From Myxococcales bacterium (GTDB taxonomy: Bacteria; Myxococcota_A; Polyangia; Polyangiales; Polyangiaceae), in the NCBI GenBank assembly GCA_020430845.1, contig JAGQJA010000157.1, positions 1 to 42,449 of the forward strand: 42,449 nucleotides of DNA, written 5' to 3'. Shown piece after piece: positions 31,177 through 39,916 of the stretch. The translations under genes and the position numbers were made by a program. Under the pieces are notes generated by a model, which was not told the origin of the DNA, made no database searches, and saw only the letters and a list, made by a program, of their open reading frames with translations. The first letter of the stretch is position 1, and each line of letters begins with the position of its first letter.

Positions 31177-33072
31177 TCACTGCCAGGCCAGGCAGACGCC
31201 CGGCTTGTCGTCCTCGACGAGAGCGTGTCGGCGACCGAGCCAATATGCCGCGAGGTAGTCGACCCCGGGCTCGACCTGGTTGTCGTCGCCCGCGGCGACG
31301 AGGCCCCACGGGTGACGCTGCCACATGAAGTCGCCCGTCTCGCGGTCGCCCACGTCGACGGCGTCTGCGTGATCGACCTGATCGGTGCACCCGTTCTGGC
31401 GCGCGGTGTACTTGGGCGACGCGAGCAGGTCCACGGCGCGGTGTGTGCGCGGCGGCGCCGGGAACTGCGCGAGCTGCGCGGCCGCAGCGGTCGCGACGGG
31501 GGCATCCCCGCCGGGGAAGGTGCCCGCATAGATGAACGCGAAGAAGCTGTTCTTGTGGGCCTTGTGCTGCTCCCAGAGCTTGTTCTTGAGGACGCTGTTC
31601 AGCACCACGGGCTTGTACGCCGTCGAGTCCTCGAGGCGGGCCAGGTTGTAGAGCGGCTCCCACGTGATGTTCGAGCCGAAGTACCCGTTGCCGCATCCGT
31701 CGCGGGTCGAGAACGAGTACGTGTTCGCGACGTCGAGCCAGTCCTTGATGTTGCCGCCCTGACCGCTGTGGTTGAAGTAGTAGTCGAAGATGGCGGCCCG
31801 GCGCGCCGCGTATCCGGGCACCCCCTCGGAGGCGCGCAGCGCGACGCGGAAGAACGACGCGAGCATGATCGCGCTCGAGGCGCGCGGGATGTCGGGCAAG
31901 AAGGAGAGCCCAGGCAGCTGGCGCACCAGGTGCGCGAGGTTGGGCATGAACTCCTGGAAGCCGTACATGTCGGAGTCTTGCGCGTCGCCCGAGTCGACCT
32001 TGAGCTCGATCGCGCCGTTGTTCATCTCGCTCGGGTCGAGCACGACGAACCGCATCTTTGCCGTCGTCGACAGCGGCGTCCCGTTGAAGACGATCTTCAC
32101 CGGCACCGTGCGCTCCTTCATCAGCTCCTCGACGAACGCGACGACGTCCTCGCGGATGATCGCGCGCAGGTCCTCGTCTGCGGGGCCGAGCGCGTCGTAC
32201 GCGACGCCGTAGCCCAACATGAGGCCTTGGTACTGGTCGCGGCTGATGTGCCCTAGGTAGTCGTACTTCTTGCCGTCGTAGGTGTGGTTGCAGTGCGTCC
32301 GGCGGTTCGGCGTGGCGCAGTCGAGATCTCCGAGCACGAACGGGTACGTCTGGCTCGACTCCTTGGCCCAGCGCGCGAGGAGCCCAGGCGTGCCGGTCAC
32401 GCGCGCAAAGAGGTGCATCCTCTCGACGAGGGCGCGCACACGCGCGCGCGCATCGGCCGATCCGGTGGCCTGCAAGCGCAGCGCCTCGGCCGCGAGGTAG
32501 GTCCCGGTCCAGATCGCCGAGTCACCCAAGCCGCGCATGCTCTCGATCTGCGTGTAGGCCGGCGCGTCGCTGAAGTGCGGGCTCCCGATCGCCCCCGTCG
32601 CCATCGGTCCGCGCTTCATCCACGCGAGGTACGCGCGCGAACGGTCGTGCATGCTCGCGGCAGGGTCCGCCGTCGGCGCCGCGCTGCCCTTGGTCACGTC
32701 GAACGGCGAGCAGGTCTTGCCCGCGTTCGTCTCGCCGAGCGTGCACTCGTCGCTGCATGCTCCCGGCTTGCACGCGCCCTGCACGCAGCCGCTGCCCGCG
32801 GCGCACGTCGCCTCGACCCAGCGTGTGCCGTCGGGCGTCTTCTCGCAGCGCTTCGTCTTGTCCTTGGCCACGCACACCGCCGCGCCCTCGGCGCACTCGT
32901 CCTTGGCCGACGGAGGCGGCGGATCGGTGGGCGCTGTCGTCGGAGTGGTGGGGACCGTCGGCGCGGGCTCCGGCTCGGACGCGGGCAGCGCGTTGGTCGA
33001 GCCGCCTCCACCGCACGCGATGGCGAGGAGGACGGAGGCGGGGATCGAGGCGAGCGAAGCGCGGCGAATCAT
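31177..33072 (-). CDS. Large lipoprotein, unknown, with Cys-rich module and helical domain
   Basis: A 631-residue predicted lipoprotein: VLLAIAC with Cys20, then a Pro/Thr linker (EPAPTVPTTPTTAPTDPP). Residues 58-118 form a Cys-rich module (ten Cys: KDECAEG, AAVCVAKDKTKRCEK, GCVQGACKPGACSDECTLG). Residues 140-630 are largely helical with repeated aromatic Trp/Tyr/His motifs (RAYLAWMKRG, AIWTGTYLAAEALRL, GHISRDQYQGLMLGYG, NHSGQGGNIKDWLD). This looks like an alpha/alpha toroid such as those of polysaccharide-acting enzymes, but I cannot assign a family. TACGGC lies six bases before the ATG. Divergent from the gene at 33207. Confidence 0.78.
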   Translation of the reverse strand: MIRRASLASIPASVLLAIACGGGGSTNALPASEPEPAPTVPTTPTTAPTDPPPPSAKDECAEGAAVCVAKDKTKRCEKTPDGTRWVEATCAAGSGCVQGACKPGACSDECTLGETNAGKTCSPFDVTKGSAAPTADPAASMHDRSRAYLAWMKRGPMATGAIGSPHFSDAPAYTQIESMRGLGDSAIWTGTYLAAEALRLQATGSADARARVRALVERMHLFARVTGTPGLLARWAKESSQTYPFVLGDLDCATPNRRTHCNHTYDGKKYDYLGHISRDQYQGLMLGYGVAYDALGPADEDLRAIIREDVVAFVEELMKERTVPVKIVFNGTPLSTTAKMRFVVLDPSEMNNGAIELKVDSGDAQDSDMYGFQEFMPNLAHLVRQLPGLSFLPDIPRASSAIMLASFFRVALRASEGVPGYAARRAAIFDYYFNHSGQGGNIKDWLDVANTYSFSTRDGCGNGYFGSNITWEPLYNLARLEDSTAYKPVVLNSVLKNKLWEQHKAHKNSFFAFIYAGTFPGGDAPVATAAAAQLAQFPAPPRTHRAVDLLASPKYTARQNGCTDQVDHADAVDVGDRETGDFMWQRHPWGLVAAGDDNQVEPGVDYLAAYWLGRRHALVEDDKPGVCLAWQ

Positions 33073-33206
33073 GCGCGGGCCGTAGCACGGCGACCGCGCG
33101 GCCGCGGCCCGCCCGCACGAAACGAGACGCAGTTGATCTCACGCGTCGCGCCCCAGCCGACTTCTTCGCGTGGCCTGGGCCGCCATTCCGGTTACCCTCT
33201 CGGCCG

Positions 33207-34049
33207 ATGACGTACGCACGACGCTTCTCGCCCGGTCCCGTTGCCCTCCTCTCCGTCCTCGCGATCGCCGCGAGCCCAGCGTGCAAGGACAAGGACAAGG
33301 ACACCGGCGCGGGGTTGGTCGTCGACGCGGGGGTGACCTCGGCCGCGGTCCCGTCGGCCGCGCCCGCGGTGGACATCAACCAGTGCCCCGGCTGCCAGCT
33401 CGCGCCCGTGCAGGCCTGGGAGTTCGCCGGTGTGTACAAGGACCCGGCGTGCACCGAGCCGCTCGCGCAGGTGTCGACGCCGGCGTGCGCGGCCGTGCCG
33501 GCGCTCGGGCAGGTGAGCCTCACGTACGTGGACGAGGTGGGCAAGCGCAAGGCCGGCGCCACGGGCACCGTCACGCTCACCGCGCAGGTCACCGCCGACA
33601 TGCCGCGGTACCGCAAATCGGGGAAGAACTGCGTCAAGGCCAACGAGGCGGCGGTCGACATCACGCCGGGATCCTGCGCCGGTCAGCGCGTGTGCCGTGA
33701 CGCGTCGGGGGCGCTCGCCTGCGCCGGGTGCCGCACGTTCACGAGCGGTTGCCCCGACTTCGAGGAGACGCGCATGTACGCGACCATCGACGACCCCGAG
33801 CTCGGCGGCACGAAGACCGCAGGCGGCGGCAACGCCAACCTCGCGCGACTCCGTCAGTGCTGCGCGGCGCTCGCCGCAGAGGCGCGGCGGCTCGGCGCCT
33901 CTCCCGAGGCGGGCGTGCTCATGAGCGCGGCCGCGCAGTGCAACGCGCTCGTCGCGCAGGCCGGCCCCAGCGGAAACGCGCCGGAGCTCGGCGCGCTGCG
34001 AGGCATGCTCGCGGGTCGCAACGTGCCCGCCGTCTGCAGCGGGTTCTGA
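33207..34049 (+). CDS. Cys-rich lipoprotein, unknown
   Basis: A 280-residue predicted lipoprotein: VLAIAASPAC with Cys26, then KDKDKD (Lys at position +2). Residues 50-190 carry many Cys (NQCPGCQLAP, KDPACTEP, TPACAAV, KNCVKANE, GSCAGQRVCRD, LACAGCR, SGCPD) and beta-rich sequence. Residues 200-280 are helical (NLARLRQCCAALAAEARRLG). No family recognised. The stop lies one base before the GTG start of the DUF3160 gene, so the two are co-transcribed and probably work together. TACCCT is found eight bases before ATG 33207. Confidence 0.78.
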   Translation: MTYARRFSPGPVALLSVLAIAASPACKDKDKDTGAGLVVDAGVTSAAVPSAAPAVDINQCPGCQLAPVQAWEFAGVYKDPACTEPLAQVSTPACAAVPALGQVSLTYVDEVGKRKAGATGTVTLTAQVTADMPRYRKSGKNCVKANEAAVDITPGSCAGQRVCRDASGALACAGCRTFTSGCPDFEETRMYATIDDPELGGTKTAGGGNANLARLRQCCAALAAEARRLGASPEAGVLMSAAAQCNALVAQAGPSGNAPELGALRGMLAGRNVPAVCSGF

Positions 34050-34050
34050 C

Positions 34051-36663
34051 GTGACGTCGCTTCGTTCGCGCCGCGCGGGGCCTCTTGCCGGAGCGGGCGC
34101 GCTCGCGGCGTTCGCGCTCGTCCATGCGTGCAACGCGCCGCCGTCGCGTGCGCCGGAGCCGCCGCGCGCCGTGGACATCGCCGACGCGTCGTCGTCGTCG
34201 ACCTCGCTCGCGCCGCGCGCCTGCGTGGCGTGGACCGCGCCGAAGGTCGACGCGCCGCCGACCGAAGCGGGAGAGTCGGCGCGCCGCGCAAAGGCCACAC
34301 GGCCCTCGGACACGTGTGAGACCGCCGACGACAACCTCGCGCGCGCCGAGCGAGAGATCCGCGCCGCGAGCAAGTCGCGCCCCGCCTCCAAGGTCTCGCC
34401 GTGGGATCACCGTCGCGCGCCCGTGCACATGCCTCGCGTCGACGCGCGGCTGGTGCTCACCCGCGCCGAGCGCGCGGGCCTCACCAAGAACGGGTTCGTC
34501 GTCAGCGAGCGCTTCTCGTTCGACACCTACGCGTGGGCCTTCCACGAGATCTACCAGTCCGAGCTGCCCCTCTGGTTCTCGGCCGACGCGCTCCTGCACG
34601 CCGTCTACGCGTCCAACGACAACCTCATCGCCGATCTCGAGGTGAGCCTCGAGCGCACGCTGGGCGCCGTGCTGTCCGCGATGCACTGCGCGCTGCCGGC
34701 GGCGGCGGCCGGGTATCCACCCGATGTCGCGCGCGATCTCGACATGTACCTCACCGTCGCGCGCAGCCTGCTCTCGGGCGCGCCCACCCCGAGCGTGCTC
34801 GGCACCGACGTGGACGCCGCGCGGGCGGTCGCCGCGGCCAGCGGCGCGCGTGGGATCACCACCGAGCAGATGTTCGGGAGGCCGAGGCTCGTGGACTGGT
34901 CGCAGTACCTTCCGCGAGGTCACTATGTGCGTGGCAAGGCGACGGATGACGGCGGGCCGCCGCCCCGCGACCTGTCGCGCTACTTCCGCGCCGTGATGTG
35001 GCTCTCGCGCCTCGAGCTCAACCTCGTGTCGCGCTCGTCGCGCAGCTCGGCTCCCGGCCCCACGCCCGACCCTCGCGAGACGCCGCGAGAGGCGCTTGCG
35101 GCGCTCGCGCTCGCCGATCTCGTCGACCGCGCCGGGCAGAACGACGCGGTCAGCTCGCTCGAGCGCGCCTTCTCTGCGCTCGGGGGTCGGCGTGAGGACG
35201 TGAGCATCTCCGACCTGCGCGCGCTGCGAGCGCAGGCCAAGATCGCGCGCATCGACGATGGCGCGTTCGCCGCGCTCAAGGCCGCGATCGGCACGCGGTT
35301 CCAGCGGACCGCGCGCCTTCACCCGATGCCGCAGGGAAGCGACGTGCTCCCCGCGATCACGACGTTCCTCGGCGCGCGCGTCACCGCCGACTCGAGCGCG
35401 CTGCGACCGCTCGTCGACGCCGAGACGCCGGCGCGAAAGATGGTCGGCGCCGCCGACGTGGCGTTCGTGCTCGGCCTCGACCACGCGCGCACGTACCTCG
35501 CGCGAGACCTCGCCGCATATCCCGCTCTCGGTCCGAACCTCCAGAAGGCCCGCGCGCTCGTGTCCGCCGCGCCGGATCCCGGCGACCTCTACTCGGCCTG
35601 GCTCGGCGCGCTCCGACGGGCCGCGGGCCCCGTAGACGCGGCGGCCCCCTCGTTCATGAAAACGCCTGCGTACCAAGATGCGCGTCTGTCGACGATCACG
35701 GCGGGCTACGCGCAGCTACGGCACGCGTACGTGCTCCTCGCGGGGCAGCCGTACGACGAGGGTGGCTGTGAGATCCCCGACGGGTTCGTCGAGCCGGTTC
35801 CCGACCTGTACGACGCGGTCGCGGAGTACGCGCGCCGCGGCGAGAAGCTGGCCCAGACGGTGGCTCCCGCCGACGCGCGCGCGCGCGGCTACTTCGCGAG
35901 GCTGCGCGAAGTCGCCGAGGTGCTCGCGATCATCGCGCGCGACGAGCTCGCCGGGCGGGCGCTCACCGACGCGCAGCGACGCTTTCTGTCGATGGTGGTC
36001 GAGATGGTGCCGGGCGGCACGGGCGGGCCTCCCACGTACACCGGGTGGTACTTCGACATCTTCCGAGGGCGTGAGGTCGAGGCCCTCACCGGCGCGTCCC
36101 TGGTGGCCGACTACTACACGTCGGGCGATGCGGGCCTCGTGGCGTACGTCGGCGCGAGCCGGCCGCGCCTCGGCGTCTTCGTCGTCGACGTCGGGGGCGC
36201 ACCGCGCGTCATGGTGGGGCCCGTCGCCAACGCGTACGAGCTCACGTCGAGCGTCGACCGCCGTCTCGACGACGCCGCGGCCGAGCGCGCCGCAGACAAG
36301 CAGGCCCCGTGGTCGGCGAGCCACGTGGTGTCGCGCCCGCCCGAGCCCCGCGTCGGGGTGCGCGTGAACCTCTCGCAACAACGCGCGCCGGCGCGCGGCG
36401 TCGAGGTCGTCGTGCAGGCGATCGCGGCGCAGAAGGGGGTGCGTGTCGAGTTGCTCGACCACCATCGCCGCGTGCTCGGCGGCGCGACCTCCGCCGTGGG
36501 CATCGGCGAGACGAGCGTGTGGGTGAAGGGGCCGCGCGATGTCGAGCGCGTCGAAGGCGTTCGCGTGCGCGTGGGCGAGGCGACGGCGGAGGGGTTTCGC
36601 GCCGGACCCAGCGACACGGTCGAGGCGAGCCTCGGCGGGCCCATGGTGTCCGCGGGCCCGTGA
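34051..36663 (+). CDS. DUF3160-family lipoprotein
   Basis: An 870-residue predicted lipoprotein: GALAAFALVHAC with Cys27. The core matches the DUF3160 family: LTKNGFVVSERFSF, then FHEIYQSELPLWFSADALLHAVYASNDNLIADLE, the family's most typical block, and later YFRAVMWLSRL, RMFGRP-like MFGRPRLVDWSQYLPRGHY and PTYTGWYFDIFRG near the end. The function of DUF3160 is not established; the family is found in bacterial surface and archaeal proteins. The start is GTG 34051, one base after the previous stop, and no ATG precedes the lipobox. It is paired with the Cys-rich lipoprotein upstream and converges on the reductase gene with 10 bases between. Confidence 0.85.
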   Translation: MTSLRSRRAGPLAGAGALAAFALVHACNAPPSRAPEPPRAVDIADASSSSTSLAPRACVAWTAPKVDAPPTEAGESARRAKATRPSDTCETADDNLARAEREIRAASKSRPASKVSPWDHRRAPVHMPRVDARLVLTRAERAGLTKNGFVVSERFSFDTYAWAFHEIYQSELPLWFSADALLHAVYASNDNLIADLEVSLERTLGAVLSAMHCALPAAAAGYPPDVARDLDMYLTVARSLLSGAPTPSVLGTDVDAARAVAAASGARGITTEQMFGRPRLVDWSQYLPRGHYVRGKATDDGGPPPRDLSRYFRAVMWLSRLELNLVSRSSRSSAPGPTPDPRETPREALAALALADLVDRAGQNDAVSSLERAFSALGGRREDVSISDLRALRAQAKIARIDDGAFAALKAAIGTRFQRTARLHPMPQGSDVLPAITTFLGARVTADSSALRPLVDAETPARKMVGAADVAFVLGLDHARTYLARDLAAYPALGPNLQKARALVSAAPDPGDLYSAWLGALRRAAGPVDAAAPSFMKTPAYQDARLSTITAGYAQLRHAYVLLAGQPYDEGGCEIPDGFVEPVPDLYDAVAEYARRGEKLAQTVAPADARARGYFARLREVAEVLAIIARDELAGRALTDAQRRFLSMVVEMVPGGTGGPPTYTGWYFDIFRGREVEALTGASLVADYYTSGDAGLVAYVGASRPRLGVFVVDVGGAPRVMVGPVANAYELTSSVDRRLDDAAAERAADKQAPWSASHVVSRPPEPRVGVRVNLSQQRAPARGVEVVVQAIAAQKGVRVELLDHHRRVLGGATSAVGIGETSVWVKGPRDVERVEGVRVRVGEATAEGFRAGPSDTVEASLGGPMVSAGP

Positions 36664-36673
36664 CGCGCGCCCC

Positions 36674-37198
36674 TCACGCGACGCGGTAGGTGAGGCGCAC
36701 GAGGCCGCTGTCGAAGGCGCGGTGCTGCACGAGCTCGAGGCGGACGTCGCGCCCGATGCGACGCGTGAGCCGCAGCCCGTCTCCGAGCACGACGGGGATG
36801 ATCGAGACCGTGACCTCGTCGATCAGTCCGGCGGCGAAGAACTGCGAGATGACCTCTCCGCCGTCGACGTACACGTGTCGAGCGCCCTCGGCGCCCAGGC
36901 GCTCGGCGAGCGCCGTGACGTCTCCCGCGTAGAACTCCTCCCCGTGTCGCGCGGACGGAGGGTCGTGCGTGAGCACGACGCAGCGCTTCGCGCCGTATGG
37001 CCACGCGTCGAATCCGAGCACGGTGTTGTACGTCGTTCGGCCCATGACCATCGCATCGACGGTCTCGAAGAACGCCGCGAAGCCGTAGTCTTCGCCCTCA
37101 CGTTCGACGAGCGCGAGCCAGTCGATCGCGCCGTCGGCCCGGGCGATGAAGCCGTCGAGGCTCTCGGCGATGAACACAGAGCTCTTGGCGCGTGACAT
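36674..37198 (-). CDS. Dihydrofolate reductase/RibD C-terminal-like reductase
   Basis: A 174-residue protein, counted from ATG 37198. Motifs of the DHFR-like RibD_C family: SSVFIAESLDGFIARADGAIDWL at the N-terminus, VMGRTTYNTVLGFDAWPYG, DVTALAERLGAEGARHVYVDGGEVISQF and IIPVVLGDGLRL. Stand-alone members of this family are NAD(P)H reductases of uncertain substrate, not true folate enzymes. ATG 37207 or GTG 37237 would add 3 or 13 residues. The short start is chosen because the conserved domain begins at once, but no ribosome binding site settles it. It is divergent from the STAND regulator and may be its target. Confidence 0.85.
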   Translation of the reverse strand: MSRAKSSVFIAESLDGFIARADGAIDWLALVEREGEDYGFAAFFETVDAMVMGRTTYNTVLGFDAWPYGAKRCVVLTHDPPSARHGEEFYAGDVTALAERLGAEGARHVYVDGGEVISQFFAAGLIDEVTVSIIPVVLGDGLRLTRRIGRDVRLELVQHRAFDSGLVRLTYRVA

Positions 37199-37245
37199 GG
37201 GGCTCATGGTGGCCGACCCGCGCCGAAAATGCGACACCTGAGCCG

Positions 37246-39843
37246 ATGAGCCGAGTGCGCCTGCGCGGTCGGGACGAGCTCCTCACCGAGGTCGAGCGAG
37301 CGCTCGCCCAGGGGGACGCGCGCATCGTCACGCTGTGGGGACCCGGAGGGATCGGAAAGACGTCGGTCGCGCAGGCGACGCTCGCGCGGGCGGCCGATCG
37401 GTACGACCTGGCCGTGTGGGTCCCGCTCGCGCGCGCCCGCACCAAGCGTGACGTGCTCGAGGCGACGGCCACTGCCGCGGGCTTCAGCGTGGCGAGGGTC
37501 AAGTCGGAGGCGGCGGCGCTCGAGCAGCTCGTCGCCCGGCTCGACGAGAGCGCGCGCGTGCTCCTGGTGCTCGACAACGCCGAGCACCTCATCGACGTGG
37601 TCGCCGACGTGTCCCGCGCGCTGACGACGGGTGCCGAGCGGATGACCCTGCTGGTGACGTCGCGCGAGGCGCTCTCGATCGCGGGCGAGCGCGTCGTGCC
37701 CATCGGTCCGCTCGGGCTGCCCTCTCCGGGCTCGGACCCTCGCGCCTCGGACGCCGTGCAGCTGCTCCTCGAACGCGCGACGGCCGCGCAAGGCCGCCCG
37801 CTCGACGCACCCGCGAACGTGCTGGCCGAGCTCGTCGCGCGCACGTCAGGCGTACCCCTGGCCATCGAGCTGTGCGCGGCGCGCCTCGATCTCCTGACGG
37901 CCGAGGAGCTCCTCGCCCGCCTCCCGGCGGCGCCGTCGATCCTCAAGACGGGGCGCCGAGACATCGACGAACGGCATCGTTCGCTCGTGGCCTGCATCGA
38001 AGAGAGCGTGGCGAGCCTCGACGACGCGCAGCGCGAGCTCCTCGCGTCGCTCCGCGCGTTCGGTCCGCGCTTCGACGTGCGCCTCGTGGAGGCGGTCGCG
38101 ACGGCGGCGGACGTGCTCGATGACCTGTCGACGTTGGTGCGAAAGTCGCTCGTCATGCGCTCAGAGGGAGCGAGCGGCGTCGAGCTCGCGTTGCTCGTCC
38201 CGGTGCGAGACTTCCTCCTCGAGCGATGGGCCCTCGACGACGCGCTCGTCCTCCGCCACGCGCGCGCGGTGGTGGGCCGCGCAGAGCACGCCGCGTCGCT
38301 CGTCGGAAAGCACGAGGGGCTGCGCGCCCTCCACGAGCTCGCCTTCCTCTCGCACGATCTGGGACTCGTCGTCGATCGCCTCGAGCGGCACGCGTCGTCG
38401 GAGCTGGGCGGGCTGGCCGCGCGCGCTCTCTTTGCGTTGCGGCCGCTGGCGGCGGTCCAAGGCCCCACATCGCTCGTCGCCGAGCTCGCCGAGTCGCTCC
38501 TCTCCTGCGGGGCGCACCTCGACGATCTCACCCGCGCGCGCGTGCGCGCGACGTACGGTGACGCTCTGCGCGACCTCTCCAGCTTCGCCGAGGGCAGGGC
38601 GGCGGTCGAGGGGGCGCTCGAGGCGCTCGCGGACATCGAGCCGAGAGGCGCGGCGGTGGCAGACGCCCTGTTCGTGCTGGGGCGCATCGCCACCGAGCAG
38701 GGCGATTTTGCCGAGGCGCGCAGATCGCTCTCCGAGTGCGTCGAGCTCGCCGAGCGCTCGGACGCGCCGGTGCTCGCCGGGCTGGCGATGTCGGTGCGCG
38801 GGTCGGCGAGCCACCGGCTCGGGGCCCTCGAGGAGGCGCGGGGCGACTACGAGAGGGCGTCGCGCACCCTGTCCGAGGCTGGCGACGTGCACGGTCGAGC
38901 GTGGAACGAGATGCGCTTGGGGTTCTTCACCTACGACCTGGGCTCGCCCACGGAGGCGCTCTCGCTGCTCGCGCGCGCGAGAGAGGCGCTCGCCAGCGTG
39001 GGAGACCGACGCCTCGCGGGCTACGCGCGCGGGTTCGAGGGCAACGCGCACCGGGCCGTCGAGCGTCATGAGGCCGCGGCAGAGGCGTATCGCGACGCGA
39101 TCCGCACGATGCGCGAGGTGGGCGACGTGCTCTACGAGGCCGTCTTCGAGATGGATGCAGGCATCGCGCTGCTCGCGTCCGGCGACGCGTCCGGCGCGCT
39201 CGCATCGTTCGCCCGCGCGCGCCTGCGTGAGGACGTCTACCAGTCGTCCCTGCTCGACGGCTACGAGGCCGTCGCCCGTGCGTTCGTCGGCGACGATCAC
39301 GAGGCGCGCGCCATCGTCGCGCGGGCGCTCGAGTCCGCGGCGCCGTCGGTCGCGCGCGACTGCCTCTCGGTCCACGCGAGGACGGTGGACGTGCTGGCGG
39401 GGCGCGCGGACGGCGACGGAGTGCTGGACGCGTCGACGACGCCGCGCACGGAGCACGAGCGCATCGCGACGCGCCTCTGGTCTCGCGCGCGGGTGCTCCG
39501 GGAGCCGCCCGTCGAGGCGCTCGTCGTCGCCGGTGATCGCGTACGTCCGCCCCACGGCGCGTGGATCGACCTGGCGGCCCGAGCGTCTCTCGCGGGTCTG
39601 GTGCGCGCGCTCGTGTCGGCGCGGCGCGATAGCCCGGGCGCCTCGGTGCCCCACGAGGCACTCATCGCCGCGGCCTGGCCGGGCGAACGTATCTCGCGCG
39701 ACGCCGCGATGAACCGCCTCCGCGTCGCCCTCAGTGAGCTCAGGAAGATGGGCCTCGGCGACGTCATCGCGCGCGACGCGGGTGGCTACCGGCTTCGCAC
39801 AGAAGTCATGGTGATCACGGAAGATTTTGTCGTCCCTCCCTGA
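37246..39843 (+). CDS. STAND-type ATPase regulator with TPR domain and C-terminal winged helix
   Basis: An 865-residue signal-transduction protein. N-terminal NTPase: Walker A GPGGIGKT at 32-39, Walker B VLLVLDN with Asp110, and the sensor-like LLVTSREAL near 140, then GVPLAIELCAARL, typical of NB-ARC/AfsR-type ATPases. Residues 380-720 hold TPR-like helical repeats (about eight 40-residue units). The C-terminal ~80 residues are an OmpR/PhoB-like winged helix: PHEALIAAAWPGERISRDAAMNRLRVALSELRKMG, then the wing IARDAGGYRL. This reverses the usual AfsR/SARP order, where the DNA-binding domain is first. Ligand binding probably triggers ATP-dependent oligomerisation and DNA binding. Targets may be the adjacent kelch or reductase gene. 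ATG 37246 was chosen over 37192. Confidence 0.9.
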   Translation: MSRVRLRGRDELLTEVERALAQGDARIVTLWGPGGIGKTSVAQATLARAADRYDLAVWVPLARARTKRDVLEATATAAGFSVARVKSEAAALEQLVARLDESARVLLVLDNAEHLIDVVADVSRALTTGAERMTLLVTSREALSIAGERVVPIGPLGLPSPGSDPRASDAVQLLLERATAAQGRPLDAPANVLAELVARTSGVPLAIELCAARLDLLTAEELLARLPAAPSILKTGRRDIDERHRSLVACIEESVASLDDAQRELLASLRAFGPRFDVRLVEAVATAADVLDDLSTLVRKSLVMRSEGASGVELALLVPVRDFLLERWALDDALVLRHARAVVGRAEHAASLVGKHEGLRALHELAFLSHDLGLVVDRLERHASSELGGLAARALFALRPLAAVQGPTSLVAELAESLLSCGAHLDDLTRARVRATYGDALRDLSSFAEGRAAVEGALEALADIEPRGAAVADALFVLGRIATEQGDFAEARRSLSECVELAERSDAPVLAGLAMSVRGSASHRLGALEEARGDYERASRTLSEAGDVHGRAWNEMRLGFFTYDLGSPTEALSLLARAREALASVGDRRLAGYARGFEGNAHRAVERHEAAAEAYRDAIRTMREVGDVLYEAVFEMDAGIALLASGDASGALASFARARLREDVYQSSLLDGYEAVARAFVGDDHEARAIVARALESAAPSVARDCLSVHARTVDVLAGRADGDGVLDASTTPRTEHERIATRLWSRARVLREPPVEALVVAGDRVRPPHGAWIDLAARASLAGLVRALVSARRDSPGASVPHEALIAAAWPGERISRDAAMNRLRVALSELRKMGLGDVIARDAGGYRLRTEVMVITEDFVVPP

Positions 39844-39856
39844 TCGGCTGTGCGCA

Positions 39857-39884
39857 TTAACGGCGCCATGCCCCGCCTTAACGG
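39857..39884 (+). promoter_or_regulatory. Heptamer direct repeat TTAACGG x2, 21 bases apart
   Basis: TTAACGG at 39857-39863 and 39878-39884, each within GC-n-TTAACGG-nn-CC. The spacing is two helical turns, as for PhoB/OmpR and SARP operators. It lies just before the kelch gene promoter and just after the gene for a winged-helix regulator. Confidence 0.5.
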
Positions 39885-39904
39885 GACCGCCGCCCGCCGT
39901 GCGC

Positions 39905-39910
39905 TATGAA
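39905..39910 (+). promoter_or_regulatory. Leaderless -10-like TATGAA of the kelch gene
   Basis: TATGAA, then CGGCGC, then ATG 39917. The last base departs from TANNNT. The second TTAACGG repeat would overlap or abut the -35. Confidence 0.4.
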
Positions 39911-39916
39911 CGGCGC

